Of a stretch of DNA of 64,000 nucleotides, positions 48,201-56,835 are shown one piece after another. The DNA is from Paramoeba atlantica (Eukaryota; Discosea). The position numbers and the translations under genes were made by a program. Positions within the stretch are counted from its first letter, which is position 1. The number at the start of each line of letters is the position of its first letter. Below the pieces are notes generated by a model. The model was not told the origin of the DNA and did no database searches. It was given only the letters and a program-made list of their open reading frames with translations. The stretch covers positions 372,001-436,000 of the forward strand of contig CDRNVI010000039.1 in the NCBI GenBank assembly GCA_977017575.1, in the 5' to 3' direction.

Positions 48201-49108
48201 TCTAAAATCTTACTTTTGTGCTCACTTTTCGAACACTTTACCAGGTATGAAGCAGTCCATTGATCACTGTTACTGAGCTTTTGAGTTTTGAGCACAACTG
48301 AGCATCCAACTTTTCTAGGCAGCACTCTAGCGAAATTCTTCGTTGAGACTCGCTTAGTAAAATTAAGAAGGCTGCACAAGATTCGGTCCCATTCTTGGCG
48401 AATGTCTGAATCAATCATTTCCAATGCTTTTACGTAGACATGGTATTTGCATAAAGTCAATTCAGACATTGTGTACTTCAATTCGCGCTTCTGCTGGGCG
48501 TGTAGAGTTAAAATTACCGTGAACGTATCACTTTCCTTGTTCTTTTGAATCTGCTCAGTAACAAAAGCCAACCGACTAACCAGAGATCGTAAGGACATTT
48601 GGAAGGTTCTCTTACGTAGAAGCAAATAGAGTATAACAGGTTTCCATATATTAACTAAAGCAAGCGATGAAACACTTTTTATCAAAGAAGCGTAATGTTC
48701 AGGAAATCGAAAACGTAACGCACCAAGATATGCAAGCTCGACAGATTCCCTGTGTGACAACCCTTTAGAAGGAATCACGGCACTAAGGAGGTTTGTGTCC
48801 TTTTTTGCGCCATCATATACTTTGTATGCGACTTTATTTCTCAACGAAGTAATTTCAAGGCTCAAATATATTTTCGTGTCATGCTGCGCAAAACAACTCT
48901 TCAGACATCGATAGGCCACTGAAAAAGTGTGTGGAGATGGAGCGTTCACAGAAGCGGTGGCCAAATTAATGGATGCTTCTTTTTTGCTGTCACAGGACTC
49001 TGTTGCTGATGGCAGCTTAGTATGTAGGGACGATACCCGATAAAGGAAGAGAGATCTCGCTGTCCGATACGATTTTGTGAAGCGAGCGCATCCAAGGGAG
49101 TGCAACAT
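45284..49108 (-). CDS. Large protein with repeated dsRBD-like modules, possibly mitochondrial
   Basis: A 1274-residue ORF from an ATG, without known catalytic motifs. The N-terminus (MLHSLGCARFTKSYRTARSL) is basic and hydroxylated with no acidic residue, as in mitochondrial presequences. A module recurs in the second half: LYFMKHVVKNELGMEL, LRHMMLYHFGCDIGL, LLRYIVRYELGLDL, each followed by beta-strand-like stretches and a helical end (LRTLTLRMAKNHM; AEKMAAIAAINFHF), the order of a dsRNA-binding domain. Short similar helices (AYLGALRFRFPEHY; KVYAALIRELLPEL) occur in the first half. I know no named family with this arrangement. Function inferred: RNA binding. Confidence 0.7.
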   Translation of the reverse strand: MLHSLGCARFTKSYRTARSLFLYRVSSLHTKLPSATESCDSKKEASINLATASVNAPSPHTFSVAYRCLKSCFAQHDTKIYLSLEITSLRNKVAYKVYDGAKKDTNLLSAVIPSKGLSHRESVELAYLGALRFRFPEHYASLIKSVSSLALVNIWKPVILYLLLRKRTFQMSLRSLVSRLAFVTEQIQKNKESDTFTVILTLHAQQKRELKYTMSELTLCKYHVYVKALEMIDSDIRQEWDRILCSLLNFTKRVSTKNFARVLPRKVGCSVVLKTQKLSNSDQWTASYLVKCSKSEHKSKILESGDLKSHLQTSASNKFIACLQLLKLLYSEMGNVFAVERLTGLIEKCNKLICSDFETTKIMLEKCGVIFKEAQISIAFCTLTFWSFMKGRNTLSLWIGTDSSKTFMRGAAEVIQLQFKSETFLSTQEDNSELNAISASRNDDSCLKGDYEAQSFSILSQLKSQLKHEVSVSYDSALPSGSTDAQNTPNINIPQRCKVTLKDIDAKTYYEVESEHSAHRLTLTLLSKAYMNTVKSPSNSGTNFLLTPWILPPVRCDKTFKVLVEGLIWRIYGIRFEIVVNFALDRPGYEGFAVLNAEKHVPDNAAKATDRYITLKSTSALTATMLNPLHCLAREHGLSHEQCVNKVYAALIRELLPELTKDGWFSSIISNYDSHSFLPKPSSSCMLQTLRDSFATCLGEPITEFYCESEKNVKLCKGNDQLSQSSYHGALASLLRQYRQLLKHPDFSSMQQRIIAAEATLLKGNVTRFHAGELYFMKHVVKNELGMELWVKRKYDTSIRLWCVQITLFGQNNHSHELPPVYAKKRRIATTYALMDFCRSCFMQWFERRCETFFDIRGIPLNFIRFQNAYDPSSILHIWPKPKVSCTLSIVLEIFARFVQQSVSFKLTQDTEGGEYTAQITAIPHTDKKCDLLTNSTTNNCLLHAKGPSPISCLIQLFEKVADPNSELSEHMRHEIRTRLQISSEFCNIGALRHMMLYHFGCDIGLKVKSSRHSDSVLHIYICGSDGCFGLGHERGNSLGQTLRTLTLRMAKNHMARFFYMFSSTCSVHWPNYPSMEIPSSDRVNTLQLMREATASGYGYTLKESISRMKGSFVRVTLRRENGAKMFSHSSRSLPMSLMHSYGALLKRNRAAMKCFQDLEKNHCYSPSSVKDNDVELLRYIVRYELGLDLDTVKKTDSSKESSRHRVLLFARNETNNEKLCLSISFHSFDSVVAEKMAAIAAINFHFPFYFFKHKLRIPRTAHVFGPLNSLNKS

Positions 49109-49989
49109 GAAGGATATGAGAATACAGTGTAGGCTTTAAAATTTAAAGTTTAAATTAAGACACGCTCTTGTATATGGTTGCATGCGAATCCTTACCGCAT
49201 TCGTAGAGTGTGTGCCTTTTTGCCAAAAAAAACACGAAGACATCCCTCCAATCCAAACCAAAAAGGTCGATGTAAATCGGCTAGACATCCATCCTTGTCA
49301 AGCATCTTAGTTATTTTTTATCAACAATGTTGGCGGTCTATAAAATAATGTTGGGACTAATCTAAGCCTTCATACAGCGGGGTAGTGTGGGTATGAGCGC
49401 CCACAATTTACTTCCATTACATTTGTTCAAAACTTTACATGTTAAAAATTTCAACTTGAAATCAATCTACTGCTTGCGTGCTGTGAAAAGCGTATTGTTC
49501 TCACATTTGATAGCAAATATTAGCGAATTATCGTACACCTCCCAATAATAGAATCGGTTTTGAGCCCAAACGACCGAATCTCTCTTACTGGGCGGATGCT
49601 TTTTTGTTGAGCGAATACCGCTTTTACTCATGAGTGCGTCGATTTTCAGTCCAGCCAATCCCGTAACTACGCTATTCACGCCCGCCCACCCACTCTCATC
49701 ACGCCCGCCAGTAATCTGCCCGCAAGGGCTATAGCAAAGCCAACTCAGGACCTGTACACCCTTGTTGTAAGACTACTGTTGTTTGTGTTGCATATCGAGG
49801 AGGAAAGGAAAAAAGTAGAGGACAAACACACAAGGAAATATGGTGGAATTGAACCAATTTTTTTTTTGCCACTTTTTTTCGAAACAAAAACATCTTCCTT
49901 TGGATTCTTGTAAAAATCATCAGTGAAGGTAGGATAATGTTTTTCTATGAGTTCCGATATTGATTACATTCTTTTTCATACCACTACGC
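49109..49989. other. Intergenic with a repeat relative
   Basis: About 880 bases. 49535-49600 carries the phrase shared with 27.5 kb (agaatcggttttg ... cgaatctctcttactgggcg). Frames of 60-70 codons on the minus strand (49467-49679, 49729-49920) fall partly in that repeat and show no features. The left boundary of the Merlin element is not visible. Confidence 0.45.
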
Positions 49990-50980
49990 TCTCTTTTTCA
50001 TGACTGAGCCCAGCGAAGACCTAATCTGCGGTGGCTGTGACGATATGGAGTGCGCTGCAGGACTACCATTAAGCGAAGTCGGGAAGTGGGATGCACTGCA
50101 GTGCATTCAGTGGCTGAAATTGCACAAGCTTGTTGCCCAACGTGTGAGCTGCGAACGAGGACATTCACGCACATGTGTCATGCGAAACGGGCATTGGGTA
50201 TGCCCCGTACACACATGCCGGGCGCGCTACTCCCTCGAGGCACCCCTCCTTTCTTCCAAATCTCAAATCTCTCCTGTACAGATAGTTCTTGCACTGATCT
50301 GTTACGCTCGTTCAATGAAGGGCAAAGGTATGGTTTGGCAAAATTTCTGAGCGCACAGCGTGTAAACTGCGCCAAAGCCTCGATGAAATTGTTTCTTGTG
50401 CTCACCAGCACCGACGACAAGTCGCGCAAGGACAACTTGACTATATGCAGGTCGATGAAACGTTTCTTTCGAAAGTAAAAATTGGTGGGCCTAACCGAAA
50501 TCGGTGAGTGCGTCAGTCGGGAACCACTGTAGCTCAAACACTGTGTGAGGACGACACGGGTTGGAAAACTGCAGAATATCTATGTAACACCAGTTCCTGA
50601 CAAGAAAAGTACTACCCTGCTCCCTTTAATTGAAGAAATGACGCGAGGGTCCCGCACGAGGATCTGGACAGATGGGGCACCACATAACACAGGTCTGGCT
50701 GGGAAGTACCGATGGGAGAGTGTTAAACACAAAGACGAGTGGGTGACCGACGAAGGGGTGCATACAAATACAGTTGAGGGAGCCAATTCAATGCTTAAGA
50801 GACGTTTGGTGAGCGAGGGGGGCAGCTTGGGGAGGTCAGATGACACTCGAGAGATGCGCTTAGGAGCCATAGGCCAAAAGTGCAATGGTTCCCTCCGAGT
50901 GCATGAAAAGACTCCTTTGATACAAATTCTACAGGATATTCAAGTGTATTGTAAGGATGTACTACTGTGCTAGTGATGAC
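49990..50980 (+). mobile_element. Merlin/IS1595-like element with a frameshifted transposase
   Basis: ORF 50000-50350 (116 codons) has the Zn-ribbon: CERGHSRTCVMRNGHWVCP, VHTCRARYSL. A third-frame piece (about 50436-50512) holds LDYMQVDETFLSKVKIGG with the first catalytic Asp. ORF 50545-50973 carries GSRTRIWTDGAPHNTG (second Asp), ESVKHKDEWV, EGVHTNTVEGANSMLKRRL (Glu). So all three DDE residues and the finger exist, in three frames with at least two frameshifts and stops between. No TIR could be paired. It is the best-preserved Merlin catalytic core in the window, but is inactive as read. Confidence 0.85.
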
Positions 50981-51039
50981 ATACATGTTATATTGGTGAA
51001 AGGTCTCGCGTAATATCTGTTTTCGCAGGGTACAATGTG

Positions 51040-51275
51040 ATATTAAAAATTCGGCAATATTGGTTCAATCTGACCGGAAATATCGCTGAAACTCCAGAAA
51101 ATTACAATTTTCAAAAACTTATTTTTCTGCCTAAAAAATGCAAGAAAATTGAAACACTGGAAACATATTCCTTGATGACACGTAACTCTGTGAGAGCTCT
51201 CGAATGCGGTGCTACTTTCCGAAATTGGCCAAGCTTTACGAATTTTGAACCCCCCCACCGCCATATTTTCGTGTA
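51040..51275 (+). repeat. Fragment related to element Z
   Basis: Shares with the 60.20-60.32 kb TIR the order gagagctctcgaatgcg, ttccgaaattg / ttctaaaattg and ttttgaacccccccac / ttttagacccccccc. Probably a broken end of the same repeat family. It directly abuts the 3' end of the next gene. Confidence 0.6.
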
Positions 51276-51282
51276 AAAAAAA

Positions 51283-52593
51283 TCACAAGTTGTATTTTCG
51301 CTTCAAGGCCTGAGCTTCTTTTTCTTGGCCAAGTTCCTCGAGTAGTCTGATGTGATGTCTTCTAACTACATGATTCACAAAATTGTTTCTTTCCTCTGTA
51401 CATAAATTCGGCACGTTTGCTACCCACTTTTCTAGGTGCGAAGCCGAAGTAGTGAATAATCCGGTGAGATATACATAGTTAAATTGATAATGATATGCAA
51501 GCCTGCGCAAGCACAATGATGTTAACAAGAGATGAGCATGCGGATCCGAATCAGTATGACGCAACCCTGATCCTGAGCACGTTGTATTCGAATTGCAAGG
51601 GGGCATCATACCTTTTGATAATTTAAGCGCGTGCTGGAGAATTTCAAGGGGACACTTTGGTACGGAGAGGCAAATGGTAATATATTCTCCAGAAGTGCAC
51701 TTTAAAGTGTTTTTTTCTGCAGAAGTATACAATCTATGGATCCAAGAATGTAGCAATCTCAAAATCATATTCTGCTCTGCCGATAGAGATTGCGGTTGCC
51801 AAATCATTCGTATTGAGTTATTAACATTTAGTTCTTCCAGTAAAACGCCACACACGTGCAACGGATTTATGTGTAGAAGGGCATCGGCTCCGTCTGTTCC
51901 CGATTTCGAGGCGTCATCGTTGTGTCCTTGTAACTTCAGCACTGTACTCTTGATATTCTGATGAGGATGATTGAGAGCTAAGTAGAACTCAAAGGGTTTC
52001 TCGACTTCGTTTTTATAATCAACAGGCTTTGAAGATATTTTTTTAATGCAGTCTTGCATGTAAGAAGAGAAAACGACGCCTGGTACCAAAAGAGCTATCG
52101 CAAGTAAAGGTTTTAGGAAGGGTGTCGCTTGAAAAAAATCAGCACTGTTTACCACGTCAAAAAGCTCCAAGCGTTCGAAAATTTCACAACACAATGATAT
52201 CCACCTCTCTGGTTGAACGTTGTGTAGCTGCCGATGCATCGCGGTAAGTAGGCGTCCCAGGCAAAGCGCCGTCACAGTAACGCCTTGACGGTTCAAGACT
52301 CCTTCCATAATTCTCAGCGAGGCCTCCAAGGAGATATCACACTGCACCCATTTACGGTGCATAAAAGCATCTTTTGCATTGGAAATCTCAGGAAGAATTT
52401 TATAACAAGCCGGGACGGCATTGTACCATGCGAATTTCGAGGGGTCCAACAAATGTTGAAGAGGAGTAAGAGGTGTGTAACTTGGGGGATCGCATGCCGG
52501 GTAATACACAGTTTCTCTCACGCTATCCTGTAGAATCGAACACCACTCTACGCTTTGACGTCGAAAGTGACTCACTGATATTCTTCGATACAT
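51283..52593 (-). CDS. Second helical-repeat protein, function unknown
   Basis: 436 residues from an ATG. Start MYRRISVSHFRRQSVEW is basic without acids for 16 residues and compatible with mitochondrial import. The rest is helical with Leu- and Cys-rich blocks (LRLLHSWIHRLYTSAEKNT; FLKPLLAIALLVPGVVFS) and a charged end (LEELGQEKEAQALKRKYNL). No motif is known to me. Its form is similar to the 455-residue protein at 32332-33699, and both could be organellar RNA or ribosome factors; this is a guess from composition. The ORF ends a few bases after the Z-like fragment, so its 3' UTR lies in repeat DNA. Confidence 0.65.
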   Translation of the reverse strand: MYRRISVSHFRRQSVEWCSILQDSVRETVYYPACDPPSYTPLTPLQHLLDPSKFAWYNAVPACYKILPEISNAKDAFMHRKWVQCDISLEASLRIMEGVLNRQGVTVTALCLGRLLTAMHRQLHNVQPERWISLCCEIFERLELFDVVNSADFFQATPFLKPLLAIALLVPGVVFSSYMQDCIKKISSKPVDYKNEVEKPFEFYLALNHPHQNIKSTVLKLQGHNDDASKSGTDGADALLHINPLHVCGVLLEELNVNNSIRMIWQPQSLSAEQNMILRLLHSWIHRLYTSAEKNTLKCTSGEYITICLSVPKCPLEILQHALKLSKGMMPPCNSNTTCSGSGLRHTDSDPHAHLLLTSLCLRRLAYHYQFNYVYLTGLFTTSASHLEKWVANVPNLCTEERNNFVNHVVRRHHIRLLEELGQEKEAQALKRKYNL

Positions 52594-52683
52594 AGAGATC
52601 GTCCTGATAGAGCCCGAAAAATGAAAGTGCTATTCAGTACCCGAGGATATGTCCATGTATATGTAAGTATAGTCAGTGTAATA

Positions 52684-53480
52684 ATTAGTCTCTTCGTTAA
52701 ACGCGGTGGTTGTTTTCAACTTAGAAGTCACTCATGCTGTGCACTTCGCGTTGAAGACTACCACCGCGTTTAACGAAGAGACTAAAAAAGAAAAATGGCC
52801 AAAAGATCATGAATAATCTATTTCTTGGGTGAAAAAGCTGGATTTTTCGGCAAAAATTGCGAAATTTCAACCCGAATTTGGGCCGTTTTGGATGCCTCAC
52901 TAGTAGGGGCAGGAGGCGAATCTCTCGATAAAAACGTCGCAGAATGGTAGCTGAGGTCCAAAACTTTTAAAATACGTTTTAGGAGTCGATTTTGGAAAAA
53001 TGATATTTTTACTTTCTTTTTGGTCAAAAAAAAATTAATTCCGGTCACCCCAAAAATTTCGGAAATTTTGACCTTGTCGGACCCCTCCTGCGCGTACCAG
53101 GGGGGGTACCCCCAGGGGGGGGGGTGGAAAATTATCGCCGCGGCCTACTCTACCACTTCCCTGCGCTCGATTTTGAAAATCAAAAAATTCGAAAAAAAAT
53201 TTCGCGACGTATGCCCCCCCATCTGGACCCCCATTTTTTTGAATTTTTACTTTCAGTTTTGGACCACCGGGGCCCCCTTTTATAATTTTTGCTTCTGTTA
53301 TATTACTGTGTTCCTCTTTATATTTTCACTGTTTTTGTTCACTTTTTTTCAATAATCGAGGGTAGCGCGGTAGTTCGCGACGTATGCCCCCCCCCCTGGA
53401 CCCCCCATTTTTTTGATTTTGTTTTTCAGATTTGGACCACCGGAGCCCCCTTTTATAAATTTTTCTTCTATTATAAACCC
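52684..53480 (+). mobile_element. Repeat X, copy 3, with a tandem 3' part
   Basis: Starts with the same foldback hairpin (52684-52787) as copy 1, then a body with the G/C-run block (53090-53125) and, at 53204-53375, cgcgacgtatgccccccc ... gaccaccggggcccccttt ... cttctgttatattactgtgt, an unoccupied mariner site, to cgagggtagcgcgg. The block from cgcgacgtatgc is then repeated (53376-53475), this time ending in tataaacccctccgcacc. That is a mariner left terminus, left alone without the rest of the element. So X is here partly duplicated. Confidence 0.75.
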
Positions 53481-53520
53481 CTCCGCACCAATAAGGCACC
53501 CCCCCCTTAACTTTTCAGTA
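53476..53520 (+). mobile_element. Solo mariner left end
   Basis: aacccctccgcaccaataag, then gcaccccccc, directly after TA at the same place in X where mariner 1 is inserted (6418). About 40 bases resemble the mariner left end; no transposase follows. Boundaries approximate. Confidence 0.55.
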
Positions 53521-53584
53521 AAAAGTTCATTTGAGCTGATTCTTATCGCATACCGTTTTTCCTGTGAGAAACTGCCGCACCTAC

Positions 53585-53790
53585 ACTATTGGTATCTCCA
53601 TCGTCCGCTTTACCCTGGGTTGCATAGTAAAAACATGTTCCTTAGGACTCCTTACAGCTTCCCACGCGAGGAAGTCGTCGTCGCCGCGTCAAAAAGACAG
53701 AAGGCTCCGACTTCTGCTTTTTTCCTTGCGCCTCCTGCTTCCTATCCCGCACTTCCAGTTGAAGTTGAGTTATGTTTTTAGATGTATTTT
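53585..53790 (+). repeat. Repeat Y, copy 2
   Basis: Same phrases as 20985-21180: cttacagcttcccacgcgag, gaagtcgtcgtcgccgcg, cagaaggctccgacttctgc, and before them ggtatctccatcgtccgctt. Confidence 0.7.
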
Positions 53791-55279
53791 GATACATTTT
53801 AGCATTTAGCACGACGCGCGGCACATCTTTAGATACCCAAAAAAACAGACACAGGTTCTAACAGTGAAAGTGATTTTCTTTTCTATTTCTTCACTAGTCT
53901 ACTTAACATACCTATAATTTGAAACATACCGGGGGGGGATGTTAAATGAGTATGTTAAACCGGGAGCGTATGTGGGCCGATGAGCAGGTACATCATTCGA
54001 AGGCTCCCTTTACCCAAGAACCGGGGCCGTTGCAAGTCGTATGAATTCTTTTCCAGTCTCAGCAACGGTACCCTTTCCACTGAAGGCAAACGAGGCAACG
54101 CTAGGATAGGGGGGGTAATGCTAGGTATAAAGAAGAAGTGCATAAGTTATATGGAACGTTTTTGGCCATTCTCATTTTTGGTGCTCAAATGGAGTTGCAC
54201 GTTGACATGGTCATTCAGAGACGCATTCTCATTTTTAAAATTGCATTCTCATTTTTCCTAGTTGCACGTTGACAGCCCAATTCTCATTTTTAGTGATTCT
54301 CAGAATTGTGACTTTTACTGTATAAATACAAACTGACGTCGGGCCCTGATATACTGTATGTATCAGGTTCGTAGGGAAAAAATTGAGCCCCCCCCCAAAA
54401 AAAAACCGGCGCCGCTTCGCGGCGCCCCCTTGCCAGTCTCCCCAAAAAGGACAGTTAAGTGGGGGGGGGGACTACGACAATTAAGTGGGGGGGCTCAGTA
54501 TGTATTATATTTTCGGTGCACAAAATTATAAATCACAAGTAATTATAAGAGGGGGGGGGGAGCACGCGTCTGTGGTGATCGGCAGAATATGGCAGAAATG
54601 GGCAATAATCCGCTGTTAACGAGGATTGCGGTGGAGAAAAAAGTCCCATGTGGGAAAAAATTCCCGCCGCTTCGCGGCGCCAATCCTCAGTTGCTTGTGC
54701 ATGACATCTAACATACACTTTTTGTATACTTTGTGCTAAAAAAACTATTGTTTGCTAATTTTGTAAAAACTTGGCCGATGGGACGCCAGGATAGCCCGAA
54801 CCCCCGTGATCCTATTGAACTGATGAGTCCCACTCTCAAAGATTTCTCTTAAGGATGATGGGGCTGGCGCGATTGAGGCGAAATGGCCCGACGAACCTGG
54901 TATGGCTTATGACTTCCCGTTCCCTGACATCAATTACTACTCGTTGGAAATCATTAGTGCTCGAGCCGTTATGCCCGGGGCCAGAAGACTGATGATGGAC
55001 AGCCGGATTACAGTGTTGGCTATTGAGTATAGTGTCGGCCATTGAGACAACAGTCGAACGATTACGATATGAACGCAAACAAGAGTGTACTAACACGATG
55101 AACAGGTTTCGCAAACGTTGCCGCATTGTTATTGTGCGAAACACATCCTCTTGTTGGGAATACGGGTAATTTTTGACCCATTGTCACAGGTTTTGAATTC
55201 GCAAATCATATTTTTGACCCGGCCATTTAAGTGGGGTACCCCCCACCCCCTCGGAAGCTGCCTATCCTAAAACATACAA
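53791..55279. other. Repeat-rich intergenic DNA, no gene seen
   Basis: 54160-54300 repeats ttctcatttttxxxx four times (gcattctcatttttaaaa, ttgcattctcatttttccta) along with gttgcacgttgaca twice, a small local tandem array. 54325-54510 shares the tataaatacaaactgacgtc and gaggttcgtagggaaaaa-type phrases with 19.35 and 26.80 kb. 54405-54425 and 54660-54680 contain gccgcttcgcggcg, a small hairpin also at 55860. 54780-55140 has no convincing frame, and ctgatgag at 54820 is discussed among rejected items. Confidence 0.5.
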
Positions 55280-55803
55280 CCATGTGATTTTCATCCCTGT
55301 ATGTGATGAAACTTTTACGTATGAGGAACTCTATGTAGCACACAATCAGATTTCAAGAGGGAAAGCATCGGGGTCAGACGAGATACCTATAGAATCTTAC
55401 TCCACCCTGGTTGAGCATAGTGAACTGAACAAAGTAATGCTACAACTAATTTTTCTGACAGCGAATCAAATGAAGCATTCTAAGAAGACCTACATCGTGC
55501 TATGGAACTTGGCCCTAAAAACGAAAATCCGTACATTCTGGGAGACTTCAACGCACAGATAATTTTTTTTCTGCATTATTCACCTACAGTGGGCGAAAAA
55601 CAAGTGGGAGAAAGAACGACAGACAATGGAGAAAGGCTCCTTAGCTTCTGCCGTGCTTACAATATTATCCTCGTAAATACAAAATCGGAGACAGCTGAAT
55701 ATGAATACGCGGTAAAAGTTCCGGAATACAACTTTGCATTGGCTGACAATAGCCTCCAGAACACATGGATATCTCTTGAAAAAGAATTACAGAGTAGCCG
55801 CTA
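55280..55803 (+). mobile_element. Scrambled LINE remnants (reverse transcriptase and endonuclease pieces)
   Basis: The frame 55284-55562 has FTYEELYVAHNQISRGKASG followed by SDEIPIES, the start of a LINE reverse-transcriptase domain (F..EEL..A...L..GKAPG.D.IP). The frame 55502-55804 has PYILGDFNAQI ... GERTTDNGERLLSFCRAYNI, ILVNT, the end of an APE-type LINE endonuclease. In a whole LINE the endonuclease comes first, so the order here is reversed and only short parts remain. Junction near 55495. The rest (poly-A, ORF1) was not found. This is an old fragment, possibly two LINEs or a rearranged one. Confidence 0.75.
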
Positions 55804-56438
55804 GTAACCGTTGCTATTTAACCACCAGAGCACAAAAAGCTTTTTACACAAAAAAAGCGTGCCGCTTCGCGGCGTGGGGCCGGTTCCGAAATTAACTACG
55901 CCTCCAATGGACGAAATCACTGCGATCGGCAGAATAGTGCCGCATTGGCGGTGGCCCCCCTTTTTTGAATACTTCACTGTAATTGAGTTCATAGCCTTTT
56001 GTTTATGAGAGGATCTTTTTAAGGTCTTAAAACTTTTTTTATGATCTCCATAAGGGATTTGTGGTTGTAATCAAGTTTTTTATCTCACGAGAGCACTAGG
56101 GGATCACTAGTAAGAGAAAATAGCAAAGGCCTTGCTAGAGGAACGAGATCTACACACAATGAAAGCACAATGAAAACAAGCCATAATGCGAGAGAAAATA
56201 TTTTGACAAAGCATAAAAAAACATAAAGAATGGAGAAAAGAATGGATATGTTCCATAAAAATGACCCCACAAAACCACGTGTTTTAGACCCAGGGGGTTC
56301 CTACAAAAAAAGGACAGCAAAGCTCTTCACCAGGGAAATGAGATCTATCCACTGCTGCAAAAATGAGAAAAAAACCGATAAAAAAACTCAAAATTCCGCG
56401 AGGGGAAAGATATCTTGAAACCACTGTATACAGGGGAT
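55804..56438. other. Intergenic, related to the mariner-like repeat interior
   Basis: 56240-56420 (gcaaagctcttcaccaggga, atgagatctatccactgctg, caaaaatgagaaaa) is similar to 59350-59420 and 59710-59790, the interior of the 921-bp non-autonomous mariner. 56090-56210 is a weaker relative. No gene. Confidence 0.5.
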
Positions 56439-56835
56439 GCAGCTAAATCTGGGGGGGTCTAAAATTCGTAGAACTTAGCCAATTTTAGAAAATAATAGCG
56501 CATTCGGGAGCTCCCTCGAACCCCTGTGGTGGAAAATACGTCGTTTCCAGCCGTTTTGAGTTTTATTTTTTTTTAAGGCGAAAATACGAAAAAAGAGCTT
56601 GAAAAAGGCCTTTGTTGCATTATTTTTGTAATTTTGGCATGTTATTTTACGTTTTTTCATTATCCGTGAATGAAAGATGAGTGCATTCACCAGGAAGTTT
56701 CTTAAAAGCAGGGGTCCCTAAAACTTTAAAAACTTAATTATAGTACTTTTATAGTACTATAAACTTTTAAATACTATATACAAAACCTTATGTACAAAAC
56801 CTGTATATAAAACCTTATTTTTTTTGTTCTCAGAA

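Noticed and set aside
52818-53510. Several 60-111-codon frames over X copy 3
   Set aside because: Low-complexity Pro/Phe-rich readings of G/C and T runs in a non-coding repeat.
54815-54900. ctgatgag followed by cgaaa, as in a hammerhead ribozyme core
   Set aside because: Spacing between the two boxes is about 55 bases, stem II pairs poorly and no stem III with the cleavage triplet could be folded.
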